From positions 1 through 37,217 of the forward strand of contig JAEDMN010000004.1 in the NCBI GenBank assembly GCA_016302985.1: a stretch of DNA of 37,217 nt, given 5' to 3'. The position numbers and the translations under genes are program-made. The notes beneath the pieces are model-generated. The model was not told the origin of the DNA. It made no database searches and saw only the letters and a program-made list of their open reading frames with translations. This DNA comes from Kiritimatiellia bacterium. GTDB lineage: Bacteria > Verrucomicrobiota > Kiritimatiellia > RFP12 > UBA1067. Numbering within the stretch: the stretch's first letter is position 1; each line of letters begins with the position of its first letter. This document shows positions 14,003 to 22,299 of this stretch, one piece after another.

Positions 14003-16459
14003 CTATTCCTCGTCCGCCACGTCGGGACTCACGGCGCCGCCATGGTGCCCCGTCTCCACCGCGGCCCCGTCCGGGTCCTTCGCGGAGGCCTCGCCCTTCT
14101 CGCCCTCGGCGAGCGGCATGCCCTCCGAAGAATGGCCGTAGGACTTCTTCGCCGACTCGATCGGCGCATACGGGCGGTAGCTGCCGCCGTAGGCCCGGTA
14201 GCCGCCATAGCCGCCGTAGCCATAGCCGTACGAGTGGCCGGAGGGCGCGAAGGCGCCGCCGACGGACCCCATCTCGACGTCGTTGACGACGATGCCGATG
14301 ACCGTCGCGCCCGATTCGCCGAGCTGACGCGCCGCATGCTGGATCGGCTTGAAGTGCGTGCGGTCGGGGCAGCACATGATCATGACCGAGTCCACCATCG
14401 AAGCCAGGGTCATGACGTCGCCCACGATGCCGAACGGCGGCGAGTCGATGACGATGCGGTCGTAGTTCGCGCGCGCCCACTTGAAGAAGTCCGGCACGAT
14501 CTGCGAACCCATGATCGAGGCGGGGTTGACGTTGTCCGGAGGCAGCGAGCCGATGACGTCCAGGTGCTCCACGCCGCTCGGCATCACGAGGGACCGGAAG
14601 TCGCGCGCGCCGTCCCGGCGGGACATGTAGTGCGAGAACGAGTGGTCCTGGTCGATCTTCAGGCCCCACACGCGCGCCAATCGCGGACGGCGCATGTCGA
14701 AGTCGACGAGCAGCGTCCGCTTGCCGGCCTGCGCGCTCGAAATCGCGAGCGAGCAGGACGTGATCGTCTTGCCTTCGCCCGGCTGCGTGGACATGAGCAG
14801 CACCGCCTGGGAAATCGGCTGGTAGCGTGGCGAGTCCAGCAGGTTGCGGAGGCCCGCCATCGCCTCGGCGAACTGCGAGTACTTGTTCTCGGAGATGAAC
14901 TTCGCGACCTGTTCGCGCTTCTTGCGGCGCACGTGCGGCAGGACCGCGAGCACCTTGAGCGAAAGGCGGCCCTCGATGTCCTGCAGCGAGACGATCGTGT
15001 CCTCGAGGTGGTCCAGCACGAGGACGAAGAGCAGGCCGAGGACCAGCGAGACGACCGCGCCGGCGGAGAAGATCACGACGGGGTTCGGCAGCACGGGCTT
15101 CTGGGGCGTGAGGGCGGGACGGCCCACGCGCACGATCTCGTTGTTCTGCTCGGCCAGGATGCGCGCCTCGTTCTCCTTCTGGATGAGGTCCGTCAGGATT
15201 GCGCTCGAAACCTGCTTCTCCTGCTCGAGCTGCTTCAGGCCGGCATCCGCGGCGACGATCTTCTGCCCGATCAGCGCGAGCTCGTTGCGGAGCTTCTCGC
15301 TGTTCTTCTCGAATTCAGCCAGCTGGTTCTTGTACGCGGCGAGGTTGCCGTGCGCCGTCGAAAGCGCGTGGGAGACGGCGTCGACGAAGTGCTGGCGAAT
15401 GCCTTCGAGCTCCTTCTCCTTGGCCTTCACCGCCGGGTGGCTCTTCGTGTACTGGACCAGCAGGGCGTTCATCCCCATCTTCGCTTCCTGCAGCGCGGAC
15501 CAGGCCTGCCCGATTTCGGACGAGCGCGGCACGTCGGTCGGCAACGACGCGAAGTCCTCCGGCGTCTCCTGGGCGGCCTTGAGGACCTTCTCCCACTCGG
15601 TTGCCGTCGTCACGCGCGCACGCAGGTCCAGCACGTCGGCGGTTGTCTTCTGAAGGGACTGCTCGAGGATGTTGCGCTCGGAGTTGAGGTCGTCGATCTT
15701 GTTCTTCGTGCGGAACTCGAGCAGGGACTTCGCAATCTCGCTGTCCGCCCGGCGCTGCTTCTCGACCGCCTCGTGAATCTGCGCGACGGCCTTGTCGCAG
15801 CGGGCCTTGTTCTCGTCGTCGGTGAAGGATTCGATCGCCTCCGCATAGGCGTTGGCCAGCGACGCGGCCAGCTGGGCCGTCGTGGAGCGGATGGCGATCG
15901 TGATCAGGCGCGAATGGCGGACGAGCTCAAGCTCGGAACCGCCCAGGGTCGACATGATCTCCTTGTCCGTGACCGTGGACGCCGGGTAGTTCGCGCGGTA
16001 CTGCTGCACGATCTTCTGGACGATCTTGTCCGAACGCCAGTCGGAAAGACGCGTGTTGAAGATTTCCTCGTAGCTGTTGCCGAACTGCTCCATGTCGGTT
16101 CCGACATCGCCGAAGCTGTTGCCGCCCATGCGGCGGCGCGTGTCCATCGTGAACTCGCTCTTCGCCTCGTAGATGGTCGGCGAAATGCGATAGACCGCGA
16201 AGGAGGCCACGAGGCCGATCAGAAGGAAGACCAGAACGGAGATCCAGCGCTGGGCAATGACGCGCAGGACGCGGCCGAGCGTAATCGTACCGACCAGGGA
16301 GTCCGCATCCTGCCCTCCGGCCTGCCCCCCGTAGGGCGCACCATAGTAGTAGGGGGCGTTGCCGCCGTAGGCAACGTTGTTCGGGGTCCCATAGTAGATG
16401 GGGGACTTCCGGGCCGTTCCGTAATACATCGGCTTCTGGCCGTATGTCGAGGATGCCAT
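14003..16459 (-). CDS. Wzc-like chain-length determinant and tyrosine autokinase
   Basis: This 818-residue inner-membrane BY-kinase controls export and length of a surface polysaccharide. The Wzz part spans two membrane helices (about residues 75-97 and 470-490) around a long periplasmic coiled coil. The cytoplasmic kinase has Walker A STQPGEGKT (Lys564), Walker A' LLVDFDMRRPR (about 583) and Walker B IVIDSPP (about 669). A tyrosine-rich cluster SYGYGYGGYGGYRAYGGSY lies at about 743-761, followed by an acidic tail. Unusually, the N-terminus before the first helix is also tyrosine-rich: ten Tyr in the first 43 residues, with YYGT twice. Both clusters are cytoplasmic and could be autophosphorylated. 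It starts 13 nt after the ligase gene. Confidence 0.92.
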   Translation of the reverse strand: MASSTYGQKPMYYGTARKSPIYYGTPNNVAYGGNAPYYYGAPYGGQAGGQDADSLVGTITLGRVLRVIAQRWISVLVFLLIGLVASFAVYRISPTIYEAKSEFTMDTRRRMGGNSFGDVGTDMEQFGNSYEEIFNTRLSDWRSDKIVQKIVQQYRANYPASTVTDKEIMSTLGGSELELVRHSRLITIAIRSTTAQLAASLANAYAEAIESFTDDENKARCDKAVAQIHEAVEKQRRADSEIAKSLLEFRTKNKIDDLNSERNILEQSLQKTTADVLDLRARVTTATEWEKVLKAAQETPEDFASLPTDVPRSSEIGQAWSALQEAKMGMNALLVQYTKSHPAVKAKEKELEGIRQHFVDAVSHALSTAHGNLAAYKNQLAEFEKNSEKLRNELALIGQKIVAADAGLKQLEQEKQVSSAILTDLIQKENEARILAEQNNEIVRVGRPALTPQKPVLPNPVVIFSAGAVVSLVLGLLFVLVLDHLEDTIVSLQDIEGRLSLKVLAVLPHVRRKKREQVAKFISENKYSQFAEAMAGLRNLLDSPRYQPISQAVLLMSTQPGEGKTITSCSLAISSAQAGKRTLLVDFDMRRPRLARVWGLKIDQDHSFSHYMSRRDGARDFRSLVMPSGVEHLDVIGSLPPDNVNPASIMGSQIVPDFFKWARANYDRIVIDSPPFGIVGDVMTLASMVDSVMIMCCPDRTHFKPIQHAARQLGESGATVIGIVVNDVEMGSVGGAFAPSGHSYGYGYGGYGGYRAYGGSYRPYAPIESAKKSYGHSSEGMPLAEGEKGEASAKDPDGAAVETGHHGGAVSPDVADEE

Positions 16460-16472
16460 GACGTCATTTCTC

Positions 16473-17918
16473 CTATGTCGATGAGCCCGAGGTCTTCCGC
16501 TCGGCGGCCTTCTTGGGTTTCGGGAAGGCGGCCGCCGAGAGAGCCGGCGGAATCACCAGTGCAAGCAAAGCGAAGGGCGTGACAAACAACGGCGCGGCAA
16601 ACGCCTCGGCGGCCAGCAGGAGCAGGCAGAACGGCGCCGTCCAGGCGACGGGCGCGACGGCGAACGGAAAGATGTCCGCGTCGTCCTGCGTGCGCAGGAA
16701 CACGAACGCCCGCGCGAGCCGGAGTCCCCAGAACACCAGCAGCATCCCGAGGACGACGGCGAGCACGACGCAGCCCACGATGCCGCGCTCCGCGAGGAAC
16801 ATCCAGTAGCCGTTCGTGGAGAACTGGGGCTGCATCGGAATCACGGCCCAGTCGGACTTCTCGGCCAGGAACTGCGCATGGAGGCCAAAGGCCCCGAGGC
16901 CAGCGCCCGTCCAGGGATGCCGCACCCACATCGCACGGGCGAGCCGGGACAGCGCCTCTGCGGTCTCCTTGTACCCCTCGTTGAACGCGACCGCCGGCGA
17001 GAGCCCGTCAAGCTTGAACGCGCGCACCGGCTCCGGCATCGCCATCATGAGCAGGAAGACGGGCAGCGCGAACCCAAACAGCGCCAGGGCAAGATAACGG
17101 GCGATGGCGCCCGTCGAGCCGGCGCGGCCGAGGTAGAAGGAACAGAAGAGGAGCACCCCGGCCGCCAGGACCAGCCAGGCCGCCGCCACGAGGGGCGGCG
17201 CAAAGAAAATCAAAGCGGCCGCATTGCCGGCCACGCCCAGCGCAAACGGCAGACGCGCGCCGACCCAGCGACGCGCCTCGGCCTGCGCCCCGGAGGCGAC
17301 CCCAATCACCAGCCAGACGCCGAAGCAGGACGCCCAGAACGGAGATTCGGCGAACCCCGTCGCCATCAATTCGGAGTACCCCTTCAGGCCCAGCCCCGCG
17401 CAGATGGCCGCGGCCCCGCCGCCCAGCCCCGCGAAGAAGGCCCCCGCGACTCCGAACTCCGCCCGCGCCATCAGGCCGATGGCATGGCGAATCCCACACA
17501 GGAGGACCAGCGAAACGAGCGAGATGGCGAACGGAAGCAGTCCCGCGTCCCCAGCGGCGCCCGGAAGGACGGGCCAGACCGCATCCTTGACCAGCCAGGC
17601 CGCCTGCTCCACATCGTAGAAGAGCCCGATGCCGGAATTGAGCCAGCGGATCGCGGAAAAAACGACAAGGAAAAGCAGAACCCAGAAGAACGGATCAAGG
17701 AAAATCGCGCGGCGCACGCGCGCGCGGGCGAGAGAAAGGTGCTCGCCCACGCGAACGGAAGGCTCGACAAAAAGCCACACCGCCGCAAGCGCGGTCAGCC
17801 AGAAAACGACTGAAGCCAGCGTCGCGGCGGCGAGGAACGGTGAGAGCGCAAGCGGAATTGCTGCAAGAAGGGCCAAGTGCGTCGACAGGCCGTACTTCGA
17901 AAGGAACTTCTGAAACAT
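16473..17918 (-). CDS. O-antigen ligase/polymerase-like membrane protein
   Basis: The 481-residue protein has about 11-12 hydrophobic segments. A large loop near residues 320-370 holds RHPWTGAGLGAFGLHAQFL, the pattern of the Wzy_C/WaaL domain that binds the lipid-linked glycan. Proteins of this class join or polymerise undecaprenyl-linked sugar units on the periplasmic side. Its position between an outer-membrane barrel gene and the Wzc-like gene fits a polymerase of the exported polysaccharide. The C-terminus is short and basic. No nearby glycosyltransferase indicates which sugars are used. Start ATG at 17918, 26 nt after the barrel gene. Confidence 0.8.
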   Translation of the reverse strand: MFQKFLSKYGLSTHLALLAAIPLALSPFLAAATLASVVFWLTALAAVWLFVEPSVRVGEHLSLARARVRRAIFLDPFFWVLLFLVVFSAIRWLNSGIGLFYDVEQAAWLVKDAVWPVLPGAAGDAGLLPFAISLVSLVLLCGIRHAIGLMARAEFGVAGAFFAGLGGGAAAICAGLGLKGYSELMATGFAESPFWASCFGVWLVIGVASGAQAEARRWVGARLPFALGVAGNAAALIFFAPPLVAAAWLVLAAGVLLFCSFYLGRAGSTGAIARYLALALFGFALPVFLLMMAMPEPVRAFKLDGLSPAVAFNEGYKETAEALSRLARAMWVRHPWTGAGLGAFGLHAQFLAEKSDWAVIPMQPQFSTNGYWMFLAERGIVGCVVLAVVLGMLLVFWGLRLARAFVFLRTQDDADIFPFAVAPVAWTAPFCLLLLAAEAFAAPLFVTPFALLALVIPPALSAAAFPKPKKAAERKTSGSST

Positions 17919-17944
17919 TCAATCCCGCCCGCGCCGATCGGGCA

Positions 17945-19201
17945 CTAGTAGTGGAAGCGCAGACCGATCGTGCCGCGGAAGCGGTCGTAGTCATACGCCT
18001 TGTAGTTGTCGCACCAGTCCTCTTCCCAGACGATGTTCGCGTACACGGAAACCCAGCGGTTGAGCGTGTAGTTCGCACCCAGGCGGACGGAGAGGAGATC
18101 CTCGTCGTAGTCGTTTCGGTACGTCAGGTAGCGGTCGTTGTAGACCGTCTGCTCATGACGCCACGCAATGTCGCCCGTCAGGGTCATCTTGTCGCCCAGC
18201 GTCAGGTAGGAGAGACCCGCGGAGAGCGCGTTGACCTTCACAGCCTGGCCGCGCGAACGCTCCGACGGCTGGTAGTAGCTGTTGCCGAGGAGGGTGAGCT
18301 GCAGCTGGCGGGTGATGCGCCAGTTCGCGGAGAGCTGGTAGGTCCAGCCCGCGTCCGAGGCCTCGTCACCGTAGTCCAGCCACGACGCGCCGACGAGCGC
18401 ACGGTACGTGATCTTCTCCGTCGCGTGCGTGCCGAGACCGGCCTGGGCCGTCCAGACCTGGCTGTCATTGCTGTAGTTGCGGTAGCCCCGGCCATTCTTC
18501 TGCGTGTAGTCGGAGAACCCGCCCGAAATCAGGAGATCCGTCCAACGGGAAGCCGCATAGCCGGCCTCGATGCCCGCCGCGAACTGCGACCAGCCGAACA
18601 GCGGCGCGTACTTGCCCGCGTCGTTCTTATAGTCGAGCCAATAGTACTGGCCCATCACGCTCGCATGCCAGAGGTCCGTGAAGCGACGCTCGAGCACGCC
18701 GCTGCCCACGAAGTTCTCGCGGTCGCGCCAGATGCCGCGGCCGTCGCCGGACATGAGGCTGTCGGACTGGCTGATGTACTGGTAGCGCTCGGAGAGGAGG
18801 AGGTTCCACCCCTTCCCTTCCTCGCCGACATTGCTCCACTTGTAGGCGAGCGATTCACCATAGCTCTGCTCGTCCATCTCGTCGGCGTAGTCGCAGTAGG
18901 CATTGTAGCGGTACCAGAGGGAACCCGCGAGTTCCCAGCGGTCGCCACGCCACGTGAAGTCCGCGCCCGGCGTCACGCAGAAGATGTTGTCGTCGTCGGC
19001 CTTGCGCTGCGAGTCGATGTTGGAGTCGTAGGTGTACGACACGGCGACATACGGCTTGATCGTCAGGTGGTTGTCAAAGAAACGGAAGCCCCGGGGCTTG
19101 GACGATTCGCTGCCGTTTCCTTGGTCGTCCATGCTCTCGGCAAGAGCAGGGGCGGTCGTGACCGCGGCGATCGCCAGGAACATCAAAAGTTTACGGTTCA
19201 T
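17945..19201 (-). CDS. Outer-membrane beta-barrel protein of polysaccharide export
   Basis: The 418-residue protein starts with a signal peptide (MNRKLLMFLAIAAVTTAPALA). It continues as alternating aromatic/polar strands typical of barrels: LTIKPYVAVSYTYDSN, WELAGSLWYRYNAY, WNLLLSERYQY, LSVRLGANYTLN, and a last strand FRGTIGLRFHY ending in an aromatic residue. The TYDSNI motif soon after the N-terminus is common in EpsL/OMP_b-brl_2-type barrels encoded beside polysaccharide exporters in PVC and beta-proteobacteria. It may be the outer-membrane exit or anchoring protein for the polymer, since the OPX protein here lacks an obvious membrane-spanning C-terminal helix. That role is inferred. Confidence 0.8.
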   Translation of the reverse strand: MNRKLLMFLAIAAVTTAPALAESMDDQGNGSESSKPRGFRFFDNHLTIKPYVAVSYTYDSNIDSQRKADDDNIFCVTPGADFTWRGDRWELAGSLWYRYNAYCDYADEMDEQSYGESLAYKWSNVGEEGKGWNLLLSERYQYISQSDSLMSGDGRGIWRDRENFVGSGVLERRFTDLWHASVMGQYYWLDYKNDAGKYAPLFGWSQFAAGIEAGYAASRWTDLLISGGFSDYTQKNGRGYRNYSNDSQVWTAQAGLGTHATEKITYRALVGASWLDYGDEASDAGWTYQLSANWRITRQLQLTLLGNSYYQPSERSRGQAVKVNALSAGLSYLTLGDKMTLTGDIAWRHEQTVYNDRYLTYRNDYDEDLLSVRLGANYTLNRWVSVYANIVWEEDWCDNYKAYDYDRFRGTIGLRFHY

Positions 19202-19249
19202 GGGTTGTTACCTCTTTCAAATCAAACGCACTTGTTTCCACGCCACCAA

Positions 19250-20275
19250 TCAGGGATAGAACGGCGGAGGAGACGGCGGAGTGATGTCCGCTCCGGGCTC
19301 GTCGCCACGATGCCCCGTGTGGTACCTGTTCGGGCTGCCGGCGTTGGTGCCGTTGGCGTTCCCGCCCACGGCCTCCGAGCTGGCGACATAAGCGCGCGGG
19401 ATGCGGTTCAGGCCGATGCCGTCCTGCTGCACGCCCGGAATGCTGGACGAGGCGCGCACATCGCCGCCCGCGAGCTTGGAGGCGGGCGTCTTCGTGTCGC
19501 CGGACTGGGCGGCGAGGTCGGACATCAGGAGAGCCATCGCATCGGCGGGACCGGTCAGGCGCGTCACGATTGCATGGTCGGGTTCATCGCCGGCCTGCGC
19601 GTAGCCGAGCATCGGCGCGTAGGTCTGCTCCTGCCCGTCGCCCATCGCGGGCTTGATCCACTCGTTTGCGGCCATCTCGCGGTTCTTCGCGTCGGGCATC
19701 GTCGCGACGAGCACCTCGGAGAGATTGGACGGCGAGCCGCCGGAAGCGTGCAGGAACATCAGCACGGCGAAGGTCTCGCGCACGCCGGCGTTCTCGGTCT
19801 TCTCGCAACGCGCGTTGACCTTGGCCATCGCATCCTTCGCATACTTGACGAAGTCGCCATCGCTCAGCGCACGGCCATCGGCCGTGGTGCGCTTGAAGAC
19901 GTCCTTCGCGAAGCGCTCGCTGATGTCCGTCAGGAACTCGGGCGGAACCGTCGCGAAGACCTCGGCCAGCACGGCGGAGGTGTTGCCATCCGTCGCGGTC
20001 CGGACGGCGGCGCTGTTCGCCTCGTAGAAGCGCGCGGCCTTGACCTCATCGGACACCGGCATCTTCGAAATCGCCTCGTTGACCTCGGCCAGGAAGGCGA
20101 CCTGATCCTCTGCGGAGAGCTGCGCCATCACGCTGGCCAGCGTCTTCGCGTCCTGGGCGCACGCGCCCACCTTCGCATTCCATTCGGAACGGGGCATTGT
20201 GTCCGCCGCAAGCGCCGGCAGCGCAGTGAACGCCAACGCGCAGGCCGCCGCAATCACTTTCAATTCCTGTTTCAT
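19250..20275 (-). CDS. Secreted protein of unknown family in the polysaccharide export operon
   Basis: I do not recognise this 341-residue protein. It has a clear Sec signal peptide (KVIAAACALAFTALPALA). A mostly alpha-helical domain (about residues 25-190) follows, with repeated short helices, such as LASVMAQLSAEDQVAFLAEV, and two conserved-looking cysteines. A second, more mixed region runs to about residue 265. The last 75 residues are low in predicted structure, rich in Gly, Asn, Ser and Pro, and end TPPSPPPFYP. It is therefore periplasmic or outer-membrane associated. It sits between the OPX lipoprotein gene and the barrel gene, with an AAGGAG ribosome binding site. The context suggests a scaffold or accessory factor of export; nothing in the sequence shows an enzyme active site. 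Confidence 0.75.
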   Translation of the reverse strand: MKQELKVIAAACALAFTALPALAADTMPRSEWNAKVGACAQDAKTLASVMAQLSAEDQVAFLAEVNEAISKMPVSDEVKAARFYEANSAAVRTATDGNTSAVLAEVFATVPPEFLTDISERFAKDVFKRTTADGRALSDGDFVKYAKDAMAKVNARCEKTENAGVRETFAVLMFLHASGGSPSNLSEVLVATMPDAKNREMAANEWIKPAMGDGQEQTYAPMLGYAQAGDEPDHAIVTRLTGPADAMALLMSDLAAQSGDTKTPASKLAGGDVRASSSIPGVQQDGIGLNRIPRAYVASSEAVGGNANGTNAGSPNRYHTGHRGDEPGADITPPSPPPFYP

Positions 20276-20316
20276 GTCTGCCTCTCCTTAGTCTTGCTCG
20301 AAATCTCTCCTTCGGA

Positions 20317-20997
20317 TCAGTACCACGACATCCGCACGTAGACGACGTCGCCGGCCTTCAGCTGCATGTCCTTGTCGGGACGGCCGTCGGAGCCAATCTC
20401 GACCAGGTCGACGATCGTCGTGGACCGCTTGCCTTCCTTGTCGCAACGCGTAACCTTGACGTTGCGCTTGTCGGCAATCGACGTCACGCCGCCTGCGAGC
20501 TGCAGCGCGCGGAGGACGGTGAGGTCCATCGTCGACGGCACGTCGACCGGGCCGGGCCGGGCCACCTCGCCAAGGACCAGCACGGTCCCCCACGGGGAGA
20601 CCATGCCCTGTCCGGAAAGGAACGTCGCCGTCACGCTCGGCTCGATGTAGTACTCCTTGTAGGCCTCCGCGACCTTCTGCTGGAGCTCGATCAGGGTCAT
20701 CCCCTCGCACTTGATGCGGCCGACGAGCTCCATCGTGATGCACCCCTCGGCATCGACGAAATACTGCCTGGAATCCCGGCTGCTCGCCCCCACCGCGGTA
20801 ACGGAAATCGCCAGCGCGACACCGGGGCGGACCTTGGGGCCGTCGAAGTACGTCGCGAGAAGCGCCGTGTCGACGGACTCCTTCTCGGAGCCCTCGACGC
20901 CGTCCAGCGCCTTCTGGATCGATTCGCAGCCACAGACGCAGAACGCGATGAATGCGAGCGCGGCAAGCGAAAGGATGCTCTTGAGTTTATGAGTCAT
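20317..20997 (-). CDS. Polysaccharide export lipoprotein, OPX/Wza family
   Basis: The 226-residue protein has a lipoprotein signal ending VCGC (lipidated Cys24). A Poly_export domain follows (RPGVALAISVTAVGASSRD to about residue 135, with FVDAEGCITMELVGRIKCEGMTLIELQ). One SLBB-like domain comes next (VLVLGEVARPGPVDVPSTMDLTVLRALQLAGG). It is shorter than Wza (about 380 residues) and ends SWY, with no amphipathic C-terminal helix to cross the outer membrane. It is therefore a minimal periplasmic OPX that presumably docks between the Wzc-like kinase and a separate barrel. First gene of the operon. The ATG at 20997 gives a proper signal peptide. Confidence 0.88.
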   Translation of the reverse strand: MTHKLKSILSLAALAFIAFCVCGCESIQKALDGVEGSEKESVDTALLATYFDGPKVRPGVALAISVTAVGASSRDSRQYFVDAEGCITMELVGRIKCEGMTLIELQQKVAEAYKEYYIEPSVTATFLSGQGMVSPWGTVLVLGEVARPGPVDVPSTMDLTVLRALQLAGGVTSIADKRNVKVTRCDKEGKRSTTIVDLVEIGSDGRPDKDMQLKAGDVVYVRMSWY

Positions 20998-21049
20998 GTT
21001 CTGGCCAATCGGTCCTATAGGTGGACTACTCCCCCCGTTCGACTCGTCT

Positions 21050-21078
21050 ATGATACCTTTTATTCTCGGATTAGGCAA
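21050..21078 (-). promoter_or_regulatory. Promoter of the polysaccharide export operon
   Basis: On the minus strand TTGCCT (21078-21073), a 17-nt spacer and TATCAT (21055-21050). It gives a leader of about 45 nt before the OPX gene, with a small dyad (GTCC/GGAC, about 21012-21025). Unlike most first genes here, this operon has a leader. Confidence 0.6.
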
Positions 21079-21105
21079 TAGCATTTTTTGCCAGCGGGGA
21101 CAGCA

Positions 21106-21137
21106 GGATGTGCCGCGGCCGAAACCGCGGCACATCC
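21106..21137 (-). terminator. Perfect hairpin after rplI, possible terminator
   Basis: A 13-bp perfect stem (GGATGTGCCGCGG arm at 21106-21118, complement at 21125-21137) with a 6-nt loop lies 18 nt after the rplI stop. Neither strand has a T-tract directly after it, so it may instead act in mRNA end protection or Rho-linked termination. Confidence 0.5.
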
Positions 21138-21155
21138 CCGTTTCGACACGCAGGC

Positions 21156-21617
21156 TCAGCCCTGGGCCGACGCGTCGTTGATCGTGACCTTGAAGGGCAC
21201 GACAACGCCCTCGCCCAGATCGATCTTGGCGTCGTAGCTGCCGACCTTCCTGAGCTGGTCGGGGAGATCGAGCTGGGAACGCTCGACCTTGACCTTGCGG
21301 CTCTCGGCGATCGCCGCGAGAATGTCCGTCGCGCTCACGCCGCCGTACAGGTTCTCGCCGTCGGTCGTCGCCATGCTCACCGTCACGGTGAGGCCGGAGA
21401 GGTCCTTGGCCAGCGCCTCGGCGGCGGCCTTGCGGGCCGCGCGCTCGGCGGCGCGCTGCGCCTCGAGCTTCGCCAGGCGGCGCTTCGACGCCTCCGTCAC
21501 AGGAGCCGCGAGGCCCTGGGGCAGCAGCATGTTGCGCGCATAGCCGGGAGCGACCTTGACGATCTCGCCCGCCTTGCCGAGGTGCTTCACATCGGCCATC
21601 AGCATCACTTCGGTCAT
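21156..21617 (-). CDS. rplI: 50S ribosomal protein L9
   Basis: The 153-residue protein has the L9 N-terminal domain (VMLMADVKHLGKAGEIVKVAPGYARNMLLPQGLA), a long Ala/Arg/Glu-rich connecting helix, and the C-terminal domain ending FKVTINDASAQG. L9 binds 23S rRNA near the L1 stalk. Last gene of the rplY-pth-rpsF-ssb-rpsR-rplI operon, 15 nt after rpsR. In-frame Met codons at residues 5 and 7 make the exact start uncertain by a few residues. Confidence 0.96.
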   Translation of the reverse strand: MTEVMLMADVKHLGKAGEIVKVAPGYARNMLLPQGLAAPVTEASKRRLAKLEAQRAAERAARKAAAEALAKDLSGLTVTVSMATTDGENLYGGVSATDILAAIAESRKVKVERSQLDLPDQLRKVGSYDAKIDLGEGVVVPFKVTINDASAQG

Positions 21618-21632
21618 CTTGTTGCTCCTTCC

Positions 21633-21875
21633 TTACGCCATGAGGCCCATGTTGCGCGCGCGGCGGACGCCCTTCTTGATCTGGCGCTGCTGCATCGCGG
21701 TCACGCCCGTGACGCGAGCCGGGATGATCTTGCCGTACTCGGTGACGTAGCGCTTGAGGACCTCGATGTCGCCGAGGTCGATCTTGTCGTTGGCGGGGAT
21801 CGCAGGACGACGGCGGGAGGTGAACTCGCCGCGCTCTTCGCGGTCCGGACGAGCGCTCTTCTTCTGGTAATCCAT
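21633..21875 (-). CDS. rpsR: 30S ribosomal protein S18
   Basis: This 80-residue S18 contains IDLGDIEVLKRYVTEYGKIIPARVTGV, then QQRQIKKGVRRARNMGLM, the family core that binds S6 and the central domain of 16S rRNA. No zinc-binding cysteines are present. The ATG at 21875 follows the ssb stop by 29 nt with AAGGAA upstream. The rpsF-ssb-rpsR order is the common bacterial arrangement. Confidence 0.97.
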   Translation of the reverse strand: MDYQKKSARPDREERGEFTSRRRPAIPANDKIDLGDIEVLKRYVTEYGKIIPARVTGVTAMQQRQIKKGVRRARNMGLMA

Positions 21876-21904
21876 TTTCAGGTTCCTTCTTGTTGATTGT
21901 CTGT

Positions 21905-22294
21905 TCAGAACGGCTGTTCTTCGTCGACGATCGGCTCGCCCGTGAGCCGGCTCTGGTTGGGCGCCGGCAGGGGCATGAACTTCACGGTCGTCGCACGAAC
22001 CTTCAGCTTCTGGTGCTTCTGACCGTCCTTCTCCCAGGAATCCATCTGCAGGCGCCCCTCCACGAGGACCGTGCGGCCCTTCCGGAGGTACTGGCCGCAC
22101 AGCTCGGCGAGCTTCTCCCAGGCGTCGACTTCGACGAACGTGGGAATGTCCACCAGGTTGCCGTTGCGGTCGCGGCGGCTCTCGTTGAGCGCCAGTGCGA
22201 AGCGGCACACCTTCACGGCGTTCGCCCCGACCTGGCGGACCTCGGGGTCGCGCGTCAGGTTGCCCATCAGGATGACTTTGTTGAAGGACGGCAT
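21905..22294 (-). CDS. ssb: Single-stranded DNA-binding protein
   Basis: The 129-residue SSB starts with an OB fold (FNKVILMGNLTRDPEVRQV, then WEKLAELCGQYLRKGRTVLVEGRL). It goes almost directly to the acidic C-terminal tip DEEQPF, which recruits replication and repair proteins. The usual Gly/Pro/Gln-rich linker is nearly absent, so it is shorter than E. coli SSB (178). Start ATG at 22294, 5 nt after rpsF. Confidence 0.96.
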   Translation of the reverse strand: MPSFNKVILMGNLTRDPEVRQVGANAVKVCRFALALNESRRDRNGNLVDIPTFVEVDAWEKLAELCGQYLRKGRTVLVEGRLQMDSWEKDGQKHQKLKVRATTVKFMPLPAPNQSRLTGEPIVDEEQPF

Positions 22295-22299
22295 CGCCG

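Noticed and set aside
9682..16582. Very long open frames on the plus strand opposite polA, aroA and the kinase gene
   Set aside because: They are antisense to strongly conserved genes, have no recognisable domains, and are rich in Arg, His and Asp as expected of reverse frames of GC-rich coding DNA.
17840..20341. Long plus-strand frame opposite the ligase, barrel and secreted-protein genes
   Set aside because: Opposite genes have signal peptides, membrane or barrel patterns and ribosome binding sites; the plus frame shows none of these.
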